From: Poindextera sp965277425
GTDB lineage: Bacteria > Pseudomonadota > Alphaproteobacteria > Caulobacterales > Caulobacteraceae
Assembly (NCBI GenBank): GCA_965277425.1
Contig: CBDICR010000007.1
Coordinates: forward strand, 496,001-560,000
Direction of reading: 5' to 3'
Length of the DNA stretch: 64,000 nt
The translations under genes and the position numbers were made by a program. Numbering within the stretch: the first letter of the stretch is position 1; the number at the start of each line of letters is the position of its first letter. Shown here one piece after another: positions 1-8,197 of the stretch. The notes below the pieces were generated by a model. That model was given only the letters and a program-made list of their open reading frames with translations. It did not search any database and was not told the DNA's origin.

Positions 1-2
1 CT

Positions 3-533
3 TCGAATTTCGCAGACTTTAATACGGATGTAGGCAGCAGCATATCCACCAATTCCGGCAACCTCACTGCGAACCTAGGAGGTATCAATAACTACGCAGG
101 TTTGAGTAACTTGGGAATGACAATAGGCGGCATCGATGGTGCGCCAGCCCAGGTCATAATTCAAAACTCAGTTCCTGATGGCCAGGTTATGACCCAGTTT
201 CACGATCAGCTACTTACTGCCTCCGGCGAGCCTGCGGCCGGGCCTGCGTATCAGTTGTATGAGAGCATTAGTCCACCCACCATGACTGGAAATGTCCTAC
301 CGACTGTGACTCAAAACTACTATAATACCCCCATGAACAGCCTAGGTGAATTTCAGGACGAAATAGGTAATATTGGTCCCGTAAGTTCCACTGCCAATGG
401 TACATACACAGACACACAAACCTTTATAGTTAATTACGGCGGGATGAACTATGTTCTTTCTACGCAGATACAACAACAAATTATCTATACTCCGAATATT
501 GCAATTGGTATTGAGACGATCATAGTACCATGA
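3..533 (+). CDS. C-terminal part of an unrecognised protein (cut by the window edge)
   Basis: The frame is open from the first bases of the window to a TGA at 531-533, so the start lies outside. The visible 176 residues are rich in Asn, Thr, Gly and Ile and poor in charged residues, with repeated short N/S/G-rich stretches, which suits a secreted or surface beta-rich protein. I recognise no family. Base composition is clearly lower in GC than the core genes after position 1700, which suggests acquired DNA. The stop overlaps the ATG of the next gene (ATGA), so the two are probably co-translated. Confidence 0.55.
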   Translation, partial: SNFADFNTDVGSSISTNSGNLTANLGGINNYAGLSNLGMTIGGIDGAPAQVIIQNSVPDGQVMTQFHDQLLTASGEPAAGPAYQLYESISPPTMTGNVLPTVTQNYYNTPMNSLGEFQDEIGNIGPVSSTANGTYTDTQTFIVNYGGMNYVLSTQIQQQIIYTPNIAIGIETIIVP

Positions 534-1261
534 CCTTCCGCGCTGTCATGATGTTTGCTGCCATTGGGCTGACCACCGTAGGTGGTTATACGTTCGGTGG
601 CTCGCCGGCGTCGGAAGATTTGTCATCGCCAAGTGTGGTTGGATCGGTGCCGCACGCTGATCAAATCGAAGAACAAGCTATCGATTATGTCCGTCGCGCG
701 TTGGATGCCAGAAGTGGGGGGCGTATCGATTTCGAGGCGGAATCGTGTCGCGCTGAGGGAGGGGACGTAGTCTCGTTTCCGAGCCTCAAGCTCAGTTATC
801 CGCAAGGTGGTACATCGGCAGATATTGCCTTGAGAAACGTTTTTGCTGGCAATAGGAACATATCGATAAAAATAGATAAATCGTTATTTAGGATAACGAT
901 AGGGCGTCCCGGCAGAAGTATTTTGCGCGTCCGGTTGAAAGAGGTTCGATTTAGCTCAGCTCAGCAATATAGTGGAATTTACGCTCTTGCAGCCGTCTTG
1001 GAGGCGCCGGAAGTTAGTGCGTGGATGAAACAACATGCTGCTCGAGAGCCAATGCACCCCTACGTGGGTTCCGTCCGGGGCCCAGATCCATCGCTGCCAC
1101 ATCTTCCGGCCAGAATCCAAAATGTGACCGTGGACCAGGCGTTAGACATGATCTCGAGGACTTTCGATGGGATCGTCCTTTACGGAGCTTGTGAATATCG
1201 ACCTTTGGTCGACTTCAATTTCGTTCCTGAGAGACGATCCGTGAGAGCCATGTACTATTGA
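530..1261 (+). CDS. Unrecognised exported protein
   Basis: 243 residues starting at an ATG that overlaps the previous stop by four bases. The first ~22 residues are hydrophobic after a single Arg and look like a signal peptide or membrane anchor. The C-terminal segment around residues 198-222 (VTVDQALDMISRTFDGIVLYG) loosely resembles short secretin/TonB-type STN motifs, but that is only an impression. Codon use is AT-richer than in the core genome. Being coupled to the upstream surface-like protein, it could be its accessory or immunity partner; this is inference from position only. Confidence 0.5.
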   Translation: MTFRAVMMFAAIGLTTVGGYTFGGSPASEDLSSPSVVGSVPHADQIEEQAIDYVRRALDARSGGRIDFEAESCRAEGGDVVSFPSLKLSYPQGGTSADIALRNVFAGNRNISIKIDKSLFRITIGRPGRSILRVRLKEVRFSSAQQYSGIYALAAVLEAPEVSAWMKQHAAREPMHPYVGSVRGPDPSLPHLPARIQNVTVDQALDMISRTFDGIVLYGACEYRPLVDFNFVPERRSVRAMYY

Positions 1262-1715
1262 AGTGTCGTTCACTATTGTTGAGAGGCCCAGACGATAGGG
1301 AGCGAGGGTGTAAGATGCTACGGGCTTGTGGCATGAATTCTTAGTGCGCAGCCCCGGAATCTGATGGTGGATCATCGATCCCGAGCCGTCAGGAGGAGGA
1401 TGCGTTATCGGAAGTTCTTCACAGCAGGGCCTGCACGACGCTTTCTCTTCGAGCCATGCTCCAGCCGTAGAAAGAGAGCACCCGCTCCCTTACCCCCGCT
1501 ACGGCCTTAACCCGAAAACCGCGATGAGTGGCGCGGTCGCACTACGACGGCCGATGCGTCGATGGGCCGACGGCATCCAAAAGTACGTGAGAAAATTGGG
1601 GACACGTACGACTTTCAGGCGCTAAGCCGGCGGTTCTGATCCGGGTAGAAAGTCGTACGTGTCCCCAATTTTAGACCGGCAGCCGATCAGCCAAACCTCT
1701 CGGGCCGATAAGGCC
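1262..1715. other. Gene-poor stretch between accessory edge and core
   Basis: No convincing gene. There is one 36-codon ORF, 1400-1510 on the plus strand, whose ATG directly abuts an AGGAGGAGG sequence; the zero spacing and the Arg/Pro-rich product make translation doubtful. The right half holds the hairpin element at 1592-1672. This stretch marks the boundary between AT-richer sequence on the left and high-GC core genes on the right. Confidence 0.5.
1592..1672. repeat. Perfect 25-bp inverted repeat with 31-bp spacer
   Basis: The left arm (1592-1616) begins AAAATTGGGGACACGTACG and the right arm (1648-1672) is its exact reverse complement, separated by 31 bases. A related half-arm lies near 58139-58161. 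Sequences containing GTACGTGTCCCC are familiar to me as dispersed repeats around transposase genes in proteobacteria, so this is best read as a non-autonomous mobile or REP-like hairpin. No transposase is visible nearby. As RNA it would fold into a strong stem-loop and may act as a terminator for the genes on either side. Confidence 0.7.
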
Positions 1716-2201
1716 TTAGCGGCAGGCTGGGATGCGCAGGCCGGCGGGAAGCTTGGTGGTCTCGTCGCCGCAGGCCGCGTTCAGCTGCGACTGGCTCAAG
1801 CCCACCGCGCGGCCCATTTCGGCGCCGGAGAAGTTGACGCCCGAGAGGTTGGCGCCGCGCAGGTTCGCGCCTTCGAGATAGGCGCCGACGAAGGTGGCGT
1901 TGGTCATGTTGGCGCCGGCGAAATCGGCTCCCGTGAAGCGGCCGCCATAGCCGTTGATGTCGCGCAGATCGTCGCCTTCGAACCGCGTATGGTCGAAGAC
2001 CGAGACGCTCATGTCCGCCTGGCGCAGCCGCGCGCCGGCGAAGTCGCGGCCGGCGAGGTCCTTGTTGCTCAGATCGGCCTGGAACAGGTTACAGTGAGGG
2101 CAGCTCGCCCCATCCTGGGCGCGCCCGACCTCGGCGGCGTTCTGTGCGAAGGCGGGAACGGCGGCGAGACTAAGCGCCATGATCAGCGCAACGGATTTCA
2201 T
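1716..2201 (-). CDS. Secreted pentapeptide-repeat protein
   Basis: 161 residues. Residues 1-19 form a signal peptide (ends AVPAFAQ). After a CPHCNLFQADLSN segment there are runs of A(D/N)LXX-type pentapeptides (for example GADFAGANMTNATF and GANLRGANLSGVNFSGA), which fold as a right-handed quadrilateral beta-helix. A Cys pair (CPHC) sits just before the helix and two more Cys lie at the C-terminus. The function of small periplasmic pentapeptide proteins is not established. Monocistronic on the minus strand, downstream of the NrdJ-like gene. Confidence 0.8.
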   Translation of the reverse strand: MKSVALIMALSLAAVPAFAQNAAEVGRAQDGASCPHCNLFQADLSNKDLAGRDFAGARLRQADMSVSVFDHTRFEGDDLRDINGYGGRFTGADFAGANMTNATFVGAYLEGANLRGANLSGVNFSGAEMGRAVGLSQSQLNAACGDETTKLPAGLRIPACR

Positions 2202-2277
2202 TTCGGCACACCTCGTGCGGTTGGACCGGCGGTCAGGCCGATCATCGCAAACTTAAGGCCAGTTGGTGAAGAAGCCG

Positions 2278-5046
2278 CTAGCCGCCCAATCGCTCCGGCG
2301 CGGCGCCGCAGCTGTCGCAGACCAGTCGGCCGGCGCGGCGGATGAGCGAGAGGTCGCCGCAGGCCGGGCAGACATCCTCTTCCGTCCAGTTGGCCGCCTG
2401 CGCCGGCGCCCGCCGCGGCGTGGTGGGCAGGAAGACCAGGTTGTCGGGCGCCGAGCCGCGCGAAAACCCCTTGGAGATGAACCGCGAGGCCGGCACGGCG
2501 GCCTCAACCTCAAGACTCGCCCCCTCGCTCGAGCCCGCGCCCATCCCGTCGGCGTTGAACTCGTGCGGGTCGGCGTTGGCCAGGTCGTCGCGGTCGAGAT
2601 AGGAGACGGCCAGTTCGCGGAACAGATAGTCCAGGATGGATGTCGCCGAGCGGATCGAGTCGTTGCCGGTGACCGGGCCGGCCGGCTCGAAGCGGGTGAA
2701 GACGAAGGCCTCGACGAACTCGTCCAGCGGCACGCCGTATTGCAGGCCGATGGAGACGGCGATGGCGAAATTGTTCATCAGCGAACGGAAGGCCGCGCCC
2801 TCCTTGTGCATGTCGATGAAGACCTCGCCGAGCTGGCCGTCGTCGTATTCGCCGGTGTGCAGATAGACCTTGTGGCCGCCGACGGTGGCCTTCTGGATAT
2901 AGCCCTTGCGGCGATCGGGCAGGCGGCGGCGAACACGCTCGCGCTCGATGATGGTCTCGACGATCCGCTCGGTGACGAAGGGTGCGGCCGCCGGGCGGCG
3001 TGGGGGCTCTTCGATACTGGGCAGGTCGAGGCGGAAGTCGGCGGGCGCCGCCAGGCGTCTTAGCCAGACGGTCCTGGCGCCGGCTCGGGCCGCCTCGGCG
3101 ATCAAGGCCTGCACGGCGGCGGCGTCGGTCCGCCAATCCAGTTCGATCGCCGTGAGCGCCGGCGCGCAGGTGAAGGCTTCGCAGGCCGCGGTCATGGCGA
3201 TGCGCGCGCGGGCGTCGAGGTCGCCGGCGCCGGCCAGCAGCGCCTTGATCTCGGCGGGCAGGTCGCTGCCGGCGAGATCGGGCGCGCCAAGAACGTGGCG
3301 CTCGGCCGCCTGAATCTGATCGGACGTGAAGCCGGCGAGAGCGAGCACGTCGAGGTCAGGATCGGCCAGCGCCTCCACCGGCGCGCCGAGCACGTCGCGG
3401 ACAAAACCTTCGCCGACGATCGCCGGCGAAAAGGCCTGGCGCAGCGACGAGGCGGCGGGCAGCGCGGCCAGAACCGCCTCGATCTCATGGTCGGTGAAGC
3501 CACGCTCGCGCAAGGCGGCCCGGTCGATGCCGGGCGCGCCGTCCAGGCTGCGATGGCCGATCAGGGCGAGGACAGCGTCGTCCGGATCGGCGCCGATGCG
3601 CCGCAGGGCCCAGGTCGCCGCCGACGAGAGGCTTCGCAGCATGGCGCCGTCGCTGGTCTCCGAAACGGCAACAGGACCGCGCCAGGGCGCGGCGCCGGTG
3701 GCCGAGCGGCCGAGCCGCAAGGCCAGTTCCGGGTCGTCATAGAGCGCCGTCACCTGCAGATGGCGCAGGCCGTCGCGCTTGGCCGCGGCCAGGGCGTCGT
3801 CGAACACCAAAGCCGACCGTCGCCCGAGCGCTGTCGATCGATCGCAGGCCTTGGCGCGGCGAGAGATGTTTTCCAGCTCGGCCTCGCGCGTCTCGGCGAA
3901 GGCGGGGCAGGGGCCTAGGCGGGCGCTGAGCTCGGCCGAGGCAGCCAGCCCGGCGGCGGCGGCCAGGGCGAAGACATCCGCCGCCGCGCGCCGCCCCCGC
4001 GGACTGTCATAGGACAGCCCCTGGCGCGCCAGGCCTTCGCTGAGGCCGGCTAGGGTGATGGCGAGCGGCCGGCCTGCATCGTCGGCGGCGGGGCGGGCGC
4101 CAAGGTCGATCTCGAGCGCCACGGTCCACAGGCGCACGGCGGCGATCAGCCCGTCCGCGTCCAGGCCGTCGTCCTCGACCAAGCGATTGAGGTCGATGGC
4201 GAGCCGGGGCGCCGCCTGCACCGCGCGCGCCCTGGCCCCGTCGTCGGCGTCGAAGGCCAGGACGACGCCGCCGCTCTCCCAGGCCGTCTGGGCGGCGCAA
4301 ACCGCGTCGGGCGTGTCGCCGGCGAGGTCGGCGCGCTCGCAAACCAGCACCAGCTGTGCGCTTGGCGCGCGCGGCGGCTGGGCGGACATCTCGGTCAGGT
4401 CGCCGAAGCGGGCGCGGGCGATAGCGTCGGCGATCAGGCCGTCGGAAAGGCCGGCTTGGCGGGCGGCGCGCGCGGCGCGGGCCAGAGCCAGGTTGCGGCC
4501 GGGATCGGCGCAGACGGCGCCATCGCCGTCGCAGCGCGCCACCGCGTCGGCCACCGCCGCCAGCCGCGCCCGGCCGTTGGCGAAGGCGTCCTCGGCCAGG
4601 GCGGCGGTGCGGCTGTCGCGCAGATGGCGTGCGATCGCCGCCTCGGCTCCCGGCGCGGCCAGGGCGATCATGGCCGGGCTGGCGGCCGGGCGCGCCGCAG
4701 CGGGCGCGGCCCGGCCGGCGGCGATCATCGCCACGATCTCGTCGGCGAACCGGCCGGCGTCGCCAAGGCTGTCGAACAGGCCCAGCGACCAGCCCCGGGC
4801 GGCGAGGCCTCGAGCATAGCGCGCCGGCGCGGCGTCCAGGACCGTTTCGCCGAAGGATGCGGGGATCGCCAGATCGCCCTCGGGGAATGGCGCGGCCTCG
4901 GCCCAGTCCAGCCAGGCTTCCAGCTGGGCCGTGGTCCAAGCCGTGGGCGCCTCGACCTCGACGACTCCGCCGGGTCGCTCCACCGTCCGGGCCGCAAGCG
5001 CCAACATCCCAACGCCGCTCGACGCAAACCTGGACTCGAACCGCAT
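2278..5046 (-). CDS. Catalytically degenerate NrdJ (B12 ribonucleotide reductase) paralogue, TSCPD domain protein
   Basis: 922 residues from an ATG with GGAGGA five bases upstream; an in-frame ATG 27 codons earlier has no such site. The last ~350 residues are close to alphaproteobacterial NrdJ: an RRKGY-TVGGHKVYLHTGEYDDG block, then IDMHKEGAAFRSLMNNFAIA (TSCPD domain) and a C-terminal CPAC...CDSC zinc-type pair. The N-terminus (MRFESRF) and parts of the middle (LSYDSPRGRRAAADVFALA, GHRSLDGAPGI) also track NrdJ collinearly. The NPC and CNLAS-type active-site segments of class II reductases are not present, and the protein is much shorter than NrdJ (about 1200 residues). It therefore probably does not reduce nucleotides itself; a regulatory or partner role for NrdJ is inference. 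Confidence 0.75.
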   Translation of the reverse strand: MRFESRFASSGVGMLALAARTVERPGGVVEVEAPTAWTTAQLEAWLDWAEAAPFPEGDLAIPASFGETVLDAAPARYARGLAARGWSLGLFDSLGDAGRFADEIVAMIAAGRAAPAAARPAASPAMIALAAPGAEAAIARHLRDSRTAALAEDAFANGRARLAAVADAVARCDGDGAVCADPGRNLALARAARAARQAGLSDGLIADAIARARFGDLTEMSAQPPRAPSAQLVLVCERADLAGDTPDAVCAAQTAWESGGVVLAFDADDGARARAVQAAPRLAIDLNRLVEDDGLDADGLIAAVRLWTVALEIDLGARPAADDAGRPLAITLAGLSEGLARQGLSYDSPRGRRAAADVFALAAAAGLAASAELSARLGPCPAFAETREAELENISRRAKACDRSTALGRRSALVFDDALAAAKRDGLRHLQVTALYDDPELALRLGRSATGAAPWRGPVAVSETSDGAMLRSLSSAATWALRRIGADPDDAVLALIGHRSLDGAPGIDRAALRERGFTDHEIEAVLAALPAASSLRQAFSPAIVGEGFVRDVLGAPVEALADPDLDVLALAGFTSDQIQAAERHVLGAPDLAGSDLPAEIKALLAGAGDLDARARIAMTAACEAFTCAPALTAIELDWRTDAAAVQALIAEAARAGARTVWLRRLAAPADFRLDLPSIEEPPRRPAAAPFVTERIVETIIERERVRRRLPDRRKGYIQKATVGGHKVYLHTGEYDDGQLGEVFIDMHKEGAAFRSLMNNFAIAVSIGLQYGVPLDEFVEAFVFTRFEPAGPVTGNDSIRSATSILDYLFRELAVSYLDRDDLANADPHEFNADGMGAGSSEGASLEVEAAVPASRFISKGFSRGSAPDNLVFLPTTPRRAPAQAANWTEEDVCPACGDLSLIRRAGRLVCDSCGAAPERLGG

Positions 5047-5091
5047 GGATTCCTCCGCGAAAGCCGACCCTAGGCGAGCGTAAATGGCCTC

Positions 5092-5139
5092 GCAATAGAT
5101 GTTGAGGGCGCGAGGCCGCGTATCCACAAGATGTTGTGG
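5092..5139 (-). promoter_or_regulatory. Tandem NrdR boxes in front of the NrdJ-like gene
   Basis: 5124-5139 reads CCACAAGATGTTGTGG, a palindrome matching the NrdR consensus (acaCwAtATaTwGtgt) at all strongly conserved positions. A second, weaker match, GCAATAGATGTTGAGG, lies at 5092-5107. Their starts are 32 bp apart, the spacing typical of paired NrdR boxes. They lie 46-93 bases upstream of the NrdJ-like ATG at 5046. NrdR is the ATP/dATP-sensing repressor of ribonucleotide reductase genes. Confidence 0.7.
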
Positions 5140-5170
5140 AATCGAGCTTCGATTTCGCCACAGCGCGACC

Positions 5171-5200
5171 CTGGACGGCGCGACAAGCGGCGCCTATAGT
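5171..5200 (+). promoter_or_regulatory. Putative leaderless promoter of the NDUFA12 gene
   Basis: CTGGAC at 5171-5176 and TATAGT at 5195-5200 with an 18-base spacer resemble -35 and -10 elements. Initiation six to seven bases downstream would fall on the GTG at 5207, giving a leaderless mRNA, which agrees with the lack of a ribosome binding site before that codon. Confidence 0.4.
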
Positions 5201-5206
5201 CGCGCC

Positions 5207-5602
5207 GTGTTCAAGTCGATCTTCACTTGGTGGAATGGCGCCACCATCGGCATCCGATTCAACATCGGTCGCCGCGCCGTCTTCATCGGCGAGGACGACA
5301 CCGGCAACCGCTATTACGAATCCAGGGACAACCGCGACAGCTACGACGCGCGCAAGCGCCGCTGGGTGATCTACAACGGTTATGCCGAGGCCTCGAAGGT
5401 GCCGCCCGACTGGCATGGCTGGCTGCACTATACGTTCGACGAACCGCCGACCGTCGCGCCGCTCAAACGCCGGGTCTGGGAGAAGGACCACCTGCCCAAC
5501 CTGACCGGCACGCTGGAGGCTTGGCGCCCGACAGGGTCGATTTCGCGCACGGGCGAGCGGCCCCACGCGACCGGCGACTATCAGGCCTGGACGCCGGACT
5601 AG
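5207..5602 (+). CDS. NADH:ubiquinone oxidoreductase subunit NDUFA12 family
   Basis: 131 residues from a GTG start, giving the usual family N-terminus FKSIFTWWNGATIG. The conserved core is plain: GRRAVFIGEDDTGNRYYE, RKRRWVIYNGYAEASKVPPDWHGWLHYTFDEPP and the terminal HATGDYQAW. NDUFA12 (B17.2 in mitochondria) is an accessory subunit of respiratory complex I found in alphaproteobacteria and mitochondria, on the matrix/cytoplasmic side. The reading frame is open further upstream, but no upstream start has a ribosome site or family similarity. The DUF2155 gene begins three bases after its stop, so the two form an operon. Confidence 0.93.
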   Translation: MFKSIFTWWNGATIGIRFNIGRRAVFIGEDDTGNRYYESRDNRDSYDARKRRWVIYNGYAEASKVPPDWHGWLHYTFDEPPTVAPLKRRVWEKDHLPNLTGTLEAWRPTGSISRTGERPHATGDYQAWTPD

Positions 5603-5605
5603 CCC

Positions 5606-6223
5606 ATGAACCGCGGCGGACGAAACCTCGTCATCGGCGCCAGCCTGATCGCCGCCCTGGCGCTTGGCGGCGGCGCGCTGGTCGAGGCGCAACAAGCTAT
5701 GGAGCCCGCCCGCGACGTATCGGCCGCGGCGCCGGCGACCGAGGAGGCGCCGCCGCCAGCGGCCGCGCTGTCCGACGCCGCGGCTGTCCCGCCGCCGGCG
5801 CCCGCCGAGGCTGCCGAACCCGAGCCCGAAACCGCGGCGCCGGCCTCATCGCAGTCGGCGGCTAAGCCGCCCGAGCCGCTGAAACGCCCGCGCTACACCT
5901 CCGCGGTGATGCAGGCCATTGACAAGGTCACCGCCCAGACCCTGCGCTTCGAGGTCCCGATCAACCAGCCGGTCCGCTACAAGAGCCTGATCTTCGTGGT
6001 GCGCGCCTGCGAAACCACCGCGCCGGACGAGGGCTTCAGCGACGCCGCCGCCCATGTCGAGATCGACTCCCAGCCGCTTCCGCAGGACGGCAAGGCCCCG
6101 CCGCCGGCGCGCCAGGTGTTCCGCGGCTGGATGTTCGCCAACGCCCCCGGCGTCGACCTCTTCCAGCACCCGGTCTATGACGCCTGGCTGATCGCCTGCA
6201 AAACCGCCGCGCCGTCGGCATAG
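5606..6223 (+). CDS. DUF2155 domain periplasmic protein
   Basis: 205 residues. A signal peptide/anchor (residues 5-24), then a long Ala/Pro/Glu-rich linker to about residue 92, then the DUF2155 domain: AIDKVTAQTLRFEVPINQPV, LIFVVRACETTAP and RQVFRGWMFANAPGVDLFQHPVYDAWLIAC. Two Cys in the domain could form a disulfide. The domain is common beside the NDUFA12 gene in alphaproteobacteria; its role is unknown, with complex I or envelope biogenesis as guesses. Its last 49 bases overlap the 3' end of the convergent aat gene. Confidence 0.85.
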   Translation: MNRGGRNLVIGASLIAALALGGGALVEAQQAMEPARDVSAAAPATEEAPPPAAALSDAAAVPPPAPAEAAEPEPETAAPASSQSAAKPPEPLKRPRYTSAVMQAIDKVTAQTLRFEVPINQPVRYKSLIFVVRACETTAPDEGFSDAAAHVEIDSQPLPQDGKAPPPARQVFRGWMFANAPGVDLFQHPVYDAWLIACKTAAPSA

Positions 6224-6843
6224 GCCGCCAGCCGGTAGAAGTCCGCATCGCCCGCCAGGGCCTGCACCAGCCGCTTGCGATAGTGGGCGCGGGGAATGTC
6301 CTGGGCGCCGAACTGGGACAGATGGTCGGTGAGGAACTGGGTGTCGAGCAGCTGATAGCGCCCGGCGATCAGGCGCGCCACCAGGTGGATGAGGGCGACC
6401 TTCGAGGCGTCACGGGCGAGCGAGAACATGCTCTCGCCGAAGAAGGCCGCGCCGAGCGTGACGCCGTAGAGCCCGCCCACCAGGTCGCCGTCGGCCCAGC
6501 ATTCGACGCTGTGCGCCAGGCCGCGGGCGTAGAGTTCGCCGTAAAGGGCCTGGATCGGGGCGTTGATCCAGGTCTCCATCCGCCCCGGCCGCGCCTCGGC
6601 GCAGGCGTCGATGACCGCCTCGAAGGCGCTATCGATGCGCACCTGATAGGTGCCGCCCCGCACCGTGCGGGCCAGGCGCCGCGGCACGTGCAAGCCCTGC
6701 AGCGGGATCACGCCGCGCCGGTCCGGATCGATCAGGAAGATGCGCTCGTCATCGCGCGCGTCGGCCATCGGAAAGACGCCGCGCTGATAGCAGGCGATCA
6801 GGTCTTCGACGCTGAAGGCCGCGGGCCGCGGCGCCGTCTGCAA
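6175..6843 (-). CDS. aat: Leucyl/phenylalanyl-tRNA--protein transferase
   Basis: 222 residues, full length for the family. It transfers Leu or Phe from tRNA to the N-terminal Lys/Arg of proteins, making primary N-degrons for ClpAP. Signature blocks: CYQRGVFPMADARDD near the start, GVIPLQGLHVPRRL, the central VECWADGDLVGGLYGVTLGA followed by FFGESMFS, and LLDTQFLTDHLSQFGA near the C-terminus. Starts four bases after accC, so it is the last gene of the aroQ-accB-accC-aat operon. Its 3' end overlaps the oppositely oriented DUF2155 gene. Confidence 0.95.
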   Translation of the reverse strand: MQTAPRPAAFSVEDLIACYQRGVFPMADARDDERIFLIDPDRRGVIPLQGLHVPRRLARTVRGGTYQVRIDSAFEAVIDACAEARPGRMETWINAPIQALYGELYARGLAHSVECWADGDLVGGLYGVTLGAAFFGESMFSLARDASKVALIHLVARLIAGRYQLLDTQFLTDHLSQFGAQDIPRAHYRKRLVQALAGDADFYRLAAYADGAAVLQAISQAS

Positions 6844-6847
6844 GGGC

Positions 6848-8191
6848 CTAGCCCTCCGCCTTGATCCACTGTTCGAGCCAGTGGATGTTATAGTCGCCGG
6901 CGACGATTTCGGGCTGCACCAGAAGGTCCTGGAACAGCGGAATGGTGGTCTCGATGCCGCCGACCACCATCTCGCCCAGGCAGCGCTTCATGCGGGCGAT
7001 GCATTCGGGCCGGTCGCGGCCATGCACGATCAGCTTGCCCGCCAGGCTGTCGTAATCGTGCGGGAAGTTGTAGCCGGCGTACATCGCCGAATCGAGCCGC
7101 ACGCCCGGACCGCCGGGCGCGTGGAAGTCGGTGATCAGGCCGGGCGAGGGGGTGAAGCTGCGCGGGCTTTCCGCGTTGATGCGGCACTCGATGGCATGGC
7201 CTTCGAACCTCACCTCGTCCTGCGTGAAGGACAGCGGCAGTCCGGCGGCGATGCGGATCTGTTCCTGCACCAGGTCGATATCGGTGATGAACTCGGTGAC
7301 CGGATGCTCGACCTGCAGGCGGGTGTTCATCTCGATGAAGAAGAACTCGCCGTTTTCGTAGAGGAACTCGATGGTGCCGACGCCGAGATAGCCGAAGGTG
7401 CGGATGGCCTCGGTGCAGCGCAGGCCGATCATCGCGCGGGTCGCGGCGTCGATGGCCGGCGAGGGCGCCTCTTCCATCAGTTTCTGGTGGCGCCGCTGCA
7501 GCGAACAGTCGCGCTCGCCCAGATGCACCACCGAGCCGAAGGAATCGGCGATGATCTGCACCTCGATGTGCCGGGGCGTGCTCAGATAGCGCTCCAGATA
7601 GACCGAGCCGTCGCCGAACGCCGCCTTGGCCTCGGCCTGGGCGGTGGAAATGGCTTCCGCCAGGTGTTCGCGGTCCTGCGCCACCTTCATGCCGCGCCCG
7701 CCGCCGCCGGCCGCGGCCTTGATCAGCACGGGAAAGCCGATCGCCTCGGCCGCCGCGAAGGCTTCCGCCTCGTCGTCGATGGCGCCTTCGCTGCCGGGGA
7801 CGACGGGAATGCCGGCGGCCTTCACCGCCGCCTTGGCGGAGATCTTGTCGCCCATCAGCCGGATGTGCTCGGGCTTGGGTCCGATGAAGGTATAGCCGTG
7901 CGCCTCGACGATCTCGGCGAAGCGGGCGTTTTCCGACAAAAAGCCGTAGCCGGGATGGATGGCCTGGGCGCCGGTGATCTCGCAGGCGGCGATGATCGAA
8001 GGGATGTTCAGATAGCTTTTCGACGCCGGCGCCGGTCCGATGCAGACGCTCTCGTCCGCCAGCCGCACGTGCATGGCCTGGGCGTCGGCTTCCGAGTGGA
8101 CCGCCACCGTGGAAATGCCCATCTCCTTGCACGCCCGGTGGATGCGCAGCGCGATCTCACCCCGGTTGGCGATGAGGATTTTCTCGAACAT
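6848..8191 (-). CDS. accC: Acetyl-CoA carboxylase, biotin carboxylase subunit
   Basis: 447 residues, full length. Catalyses ATP- and bicarbonate-dependent carboxylation of the biotin on AccB, the first half-reaction of malonyl-CoA synthesis. Visible motifs: N-terminal ILIANRGEIALRI, the glycine-rich ATP loop KAAAGGGGRGMK at about residues 159-170, RDCSLQRRHQKLMEEAPSP, and the catalytic block FIEMNTRLQVEHPVTE (about 286-301). Six bases separate it from accB upstream. accB and accC are co-transcribed with aroQ ahead of them, a common proteobacterial arrangement. Confidence 0.97.
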   Translation of the reverse strand: MFEKILIANRGEIALRIHRACKEMGISTVAVHSEADAQAMHVRLADESVCIGPAPASKSYLNIPSIIAACEITGAQAIHPGYGFLSENARFAEIVEAHGYTFIGPKPEHIRLMGDKISAKAAVKAAGIPVVPGSEGAIDDEAEAFAAAEAIGFPVLIKAAAGGGGRGMKVAQDREHLAEAISTAQAEAKAAFGDGSVYLERYLSTPRHIEVQIIADSFGSVVHLGERDCSLQRRHQKLMEEAPSPAIDAATRAMIGLRCTEAIRTFGYLGVGTIEFLYENGEFFFIEMNTRLQVEHPVTEFITDIDLVQEQIRIAAGLPLSFTQDEVRFEGHAIECRINAESPRSFTPSPGLITDFHAPGGPGVRLDSAMYAGYNFPHDYDSLAGKLIVHGRDRPECIARMKRCLGEMVVGGIETTIPLFQDLLVQPEIVAGDYNIHWLEQWIKAEG

Positions 8192-8197
8192 GGCGGC

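Noticed and set aside
1400..1510. 36-codon ORF directly after AGGAGGAGG
   Set aside because: No spacing between the purine run and ATG, and an Arg/Pro-rich product with no likeness; noted but not called.
2253..5695. Several long Arg-rich frames around the NrdJ-like gene on both strands
   Set aside because: Frame shadows of the 922-residue gene and the NDUFA12 gene; Arg/Ala-only composition.
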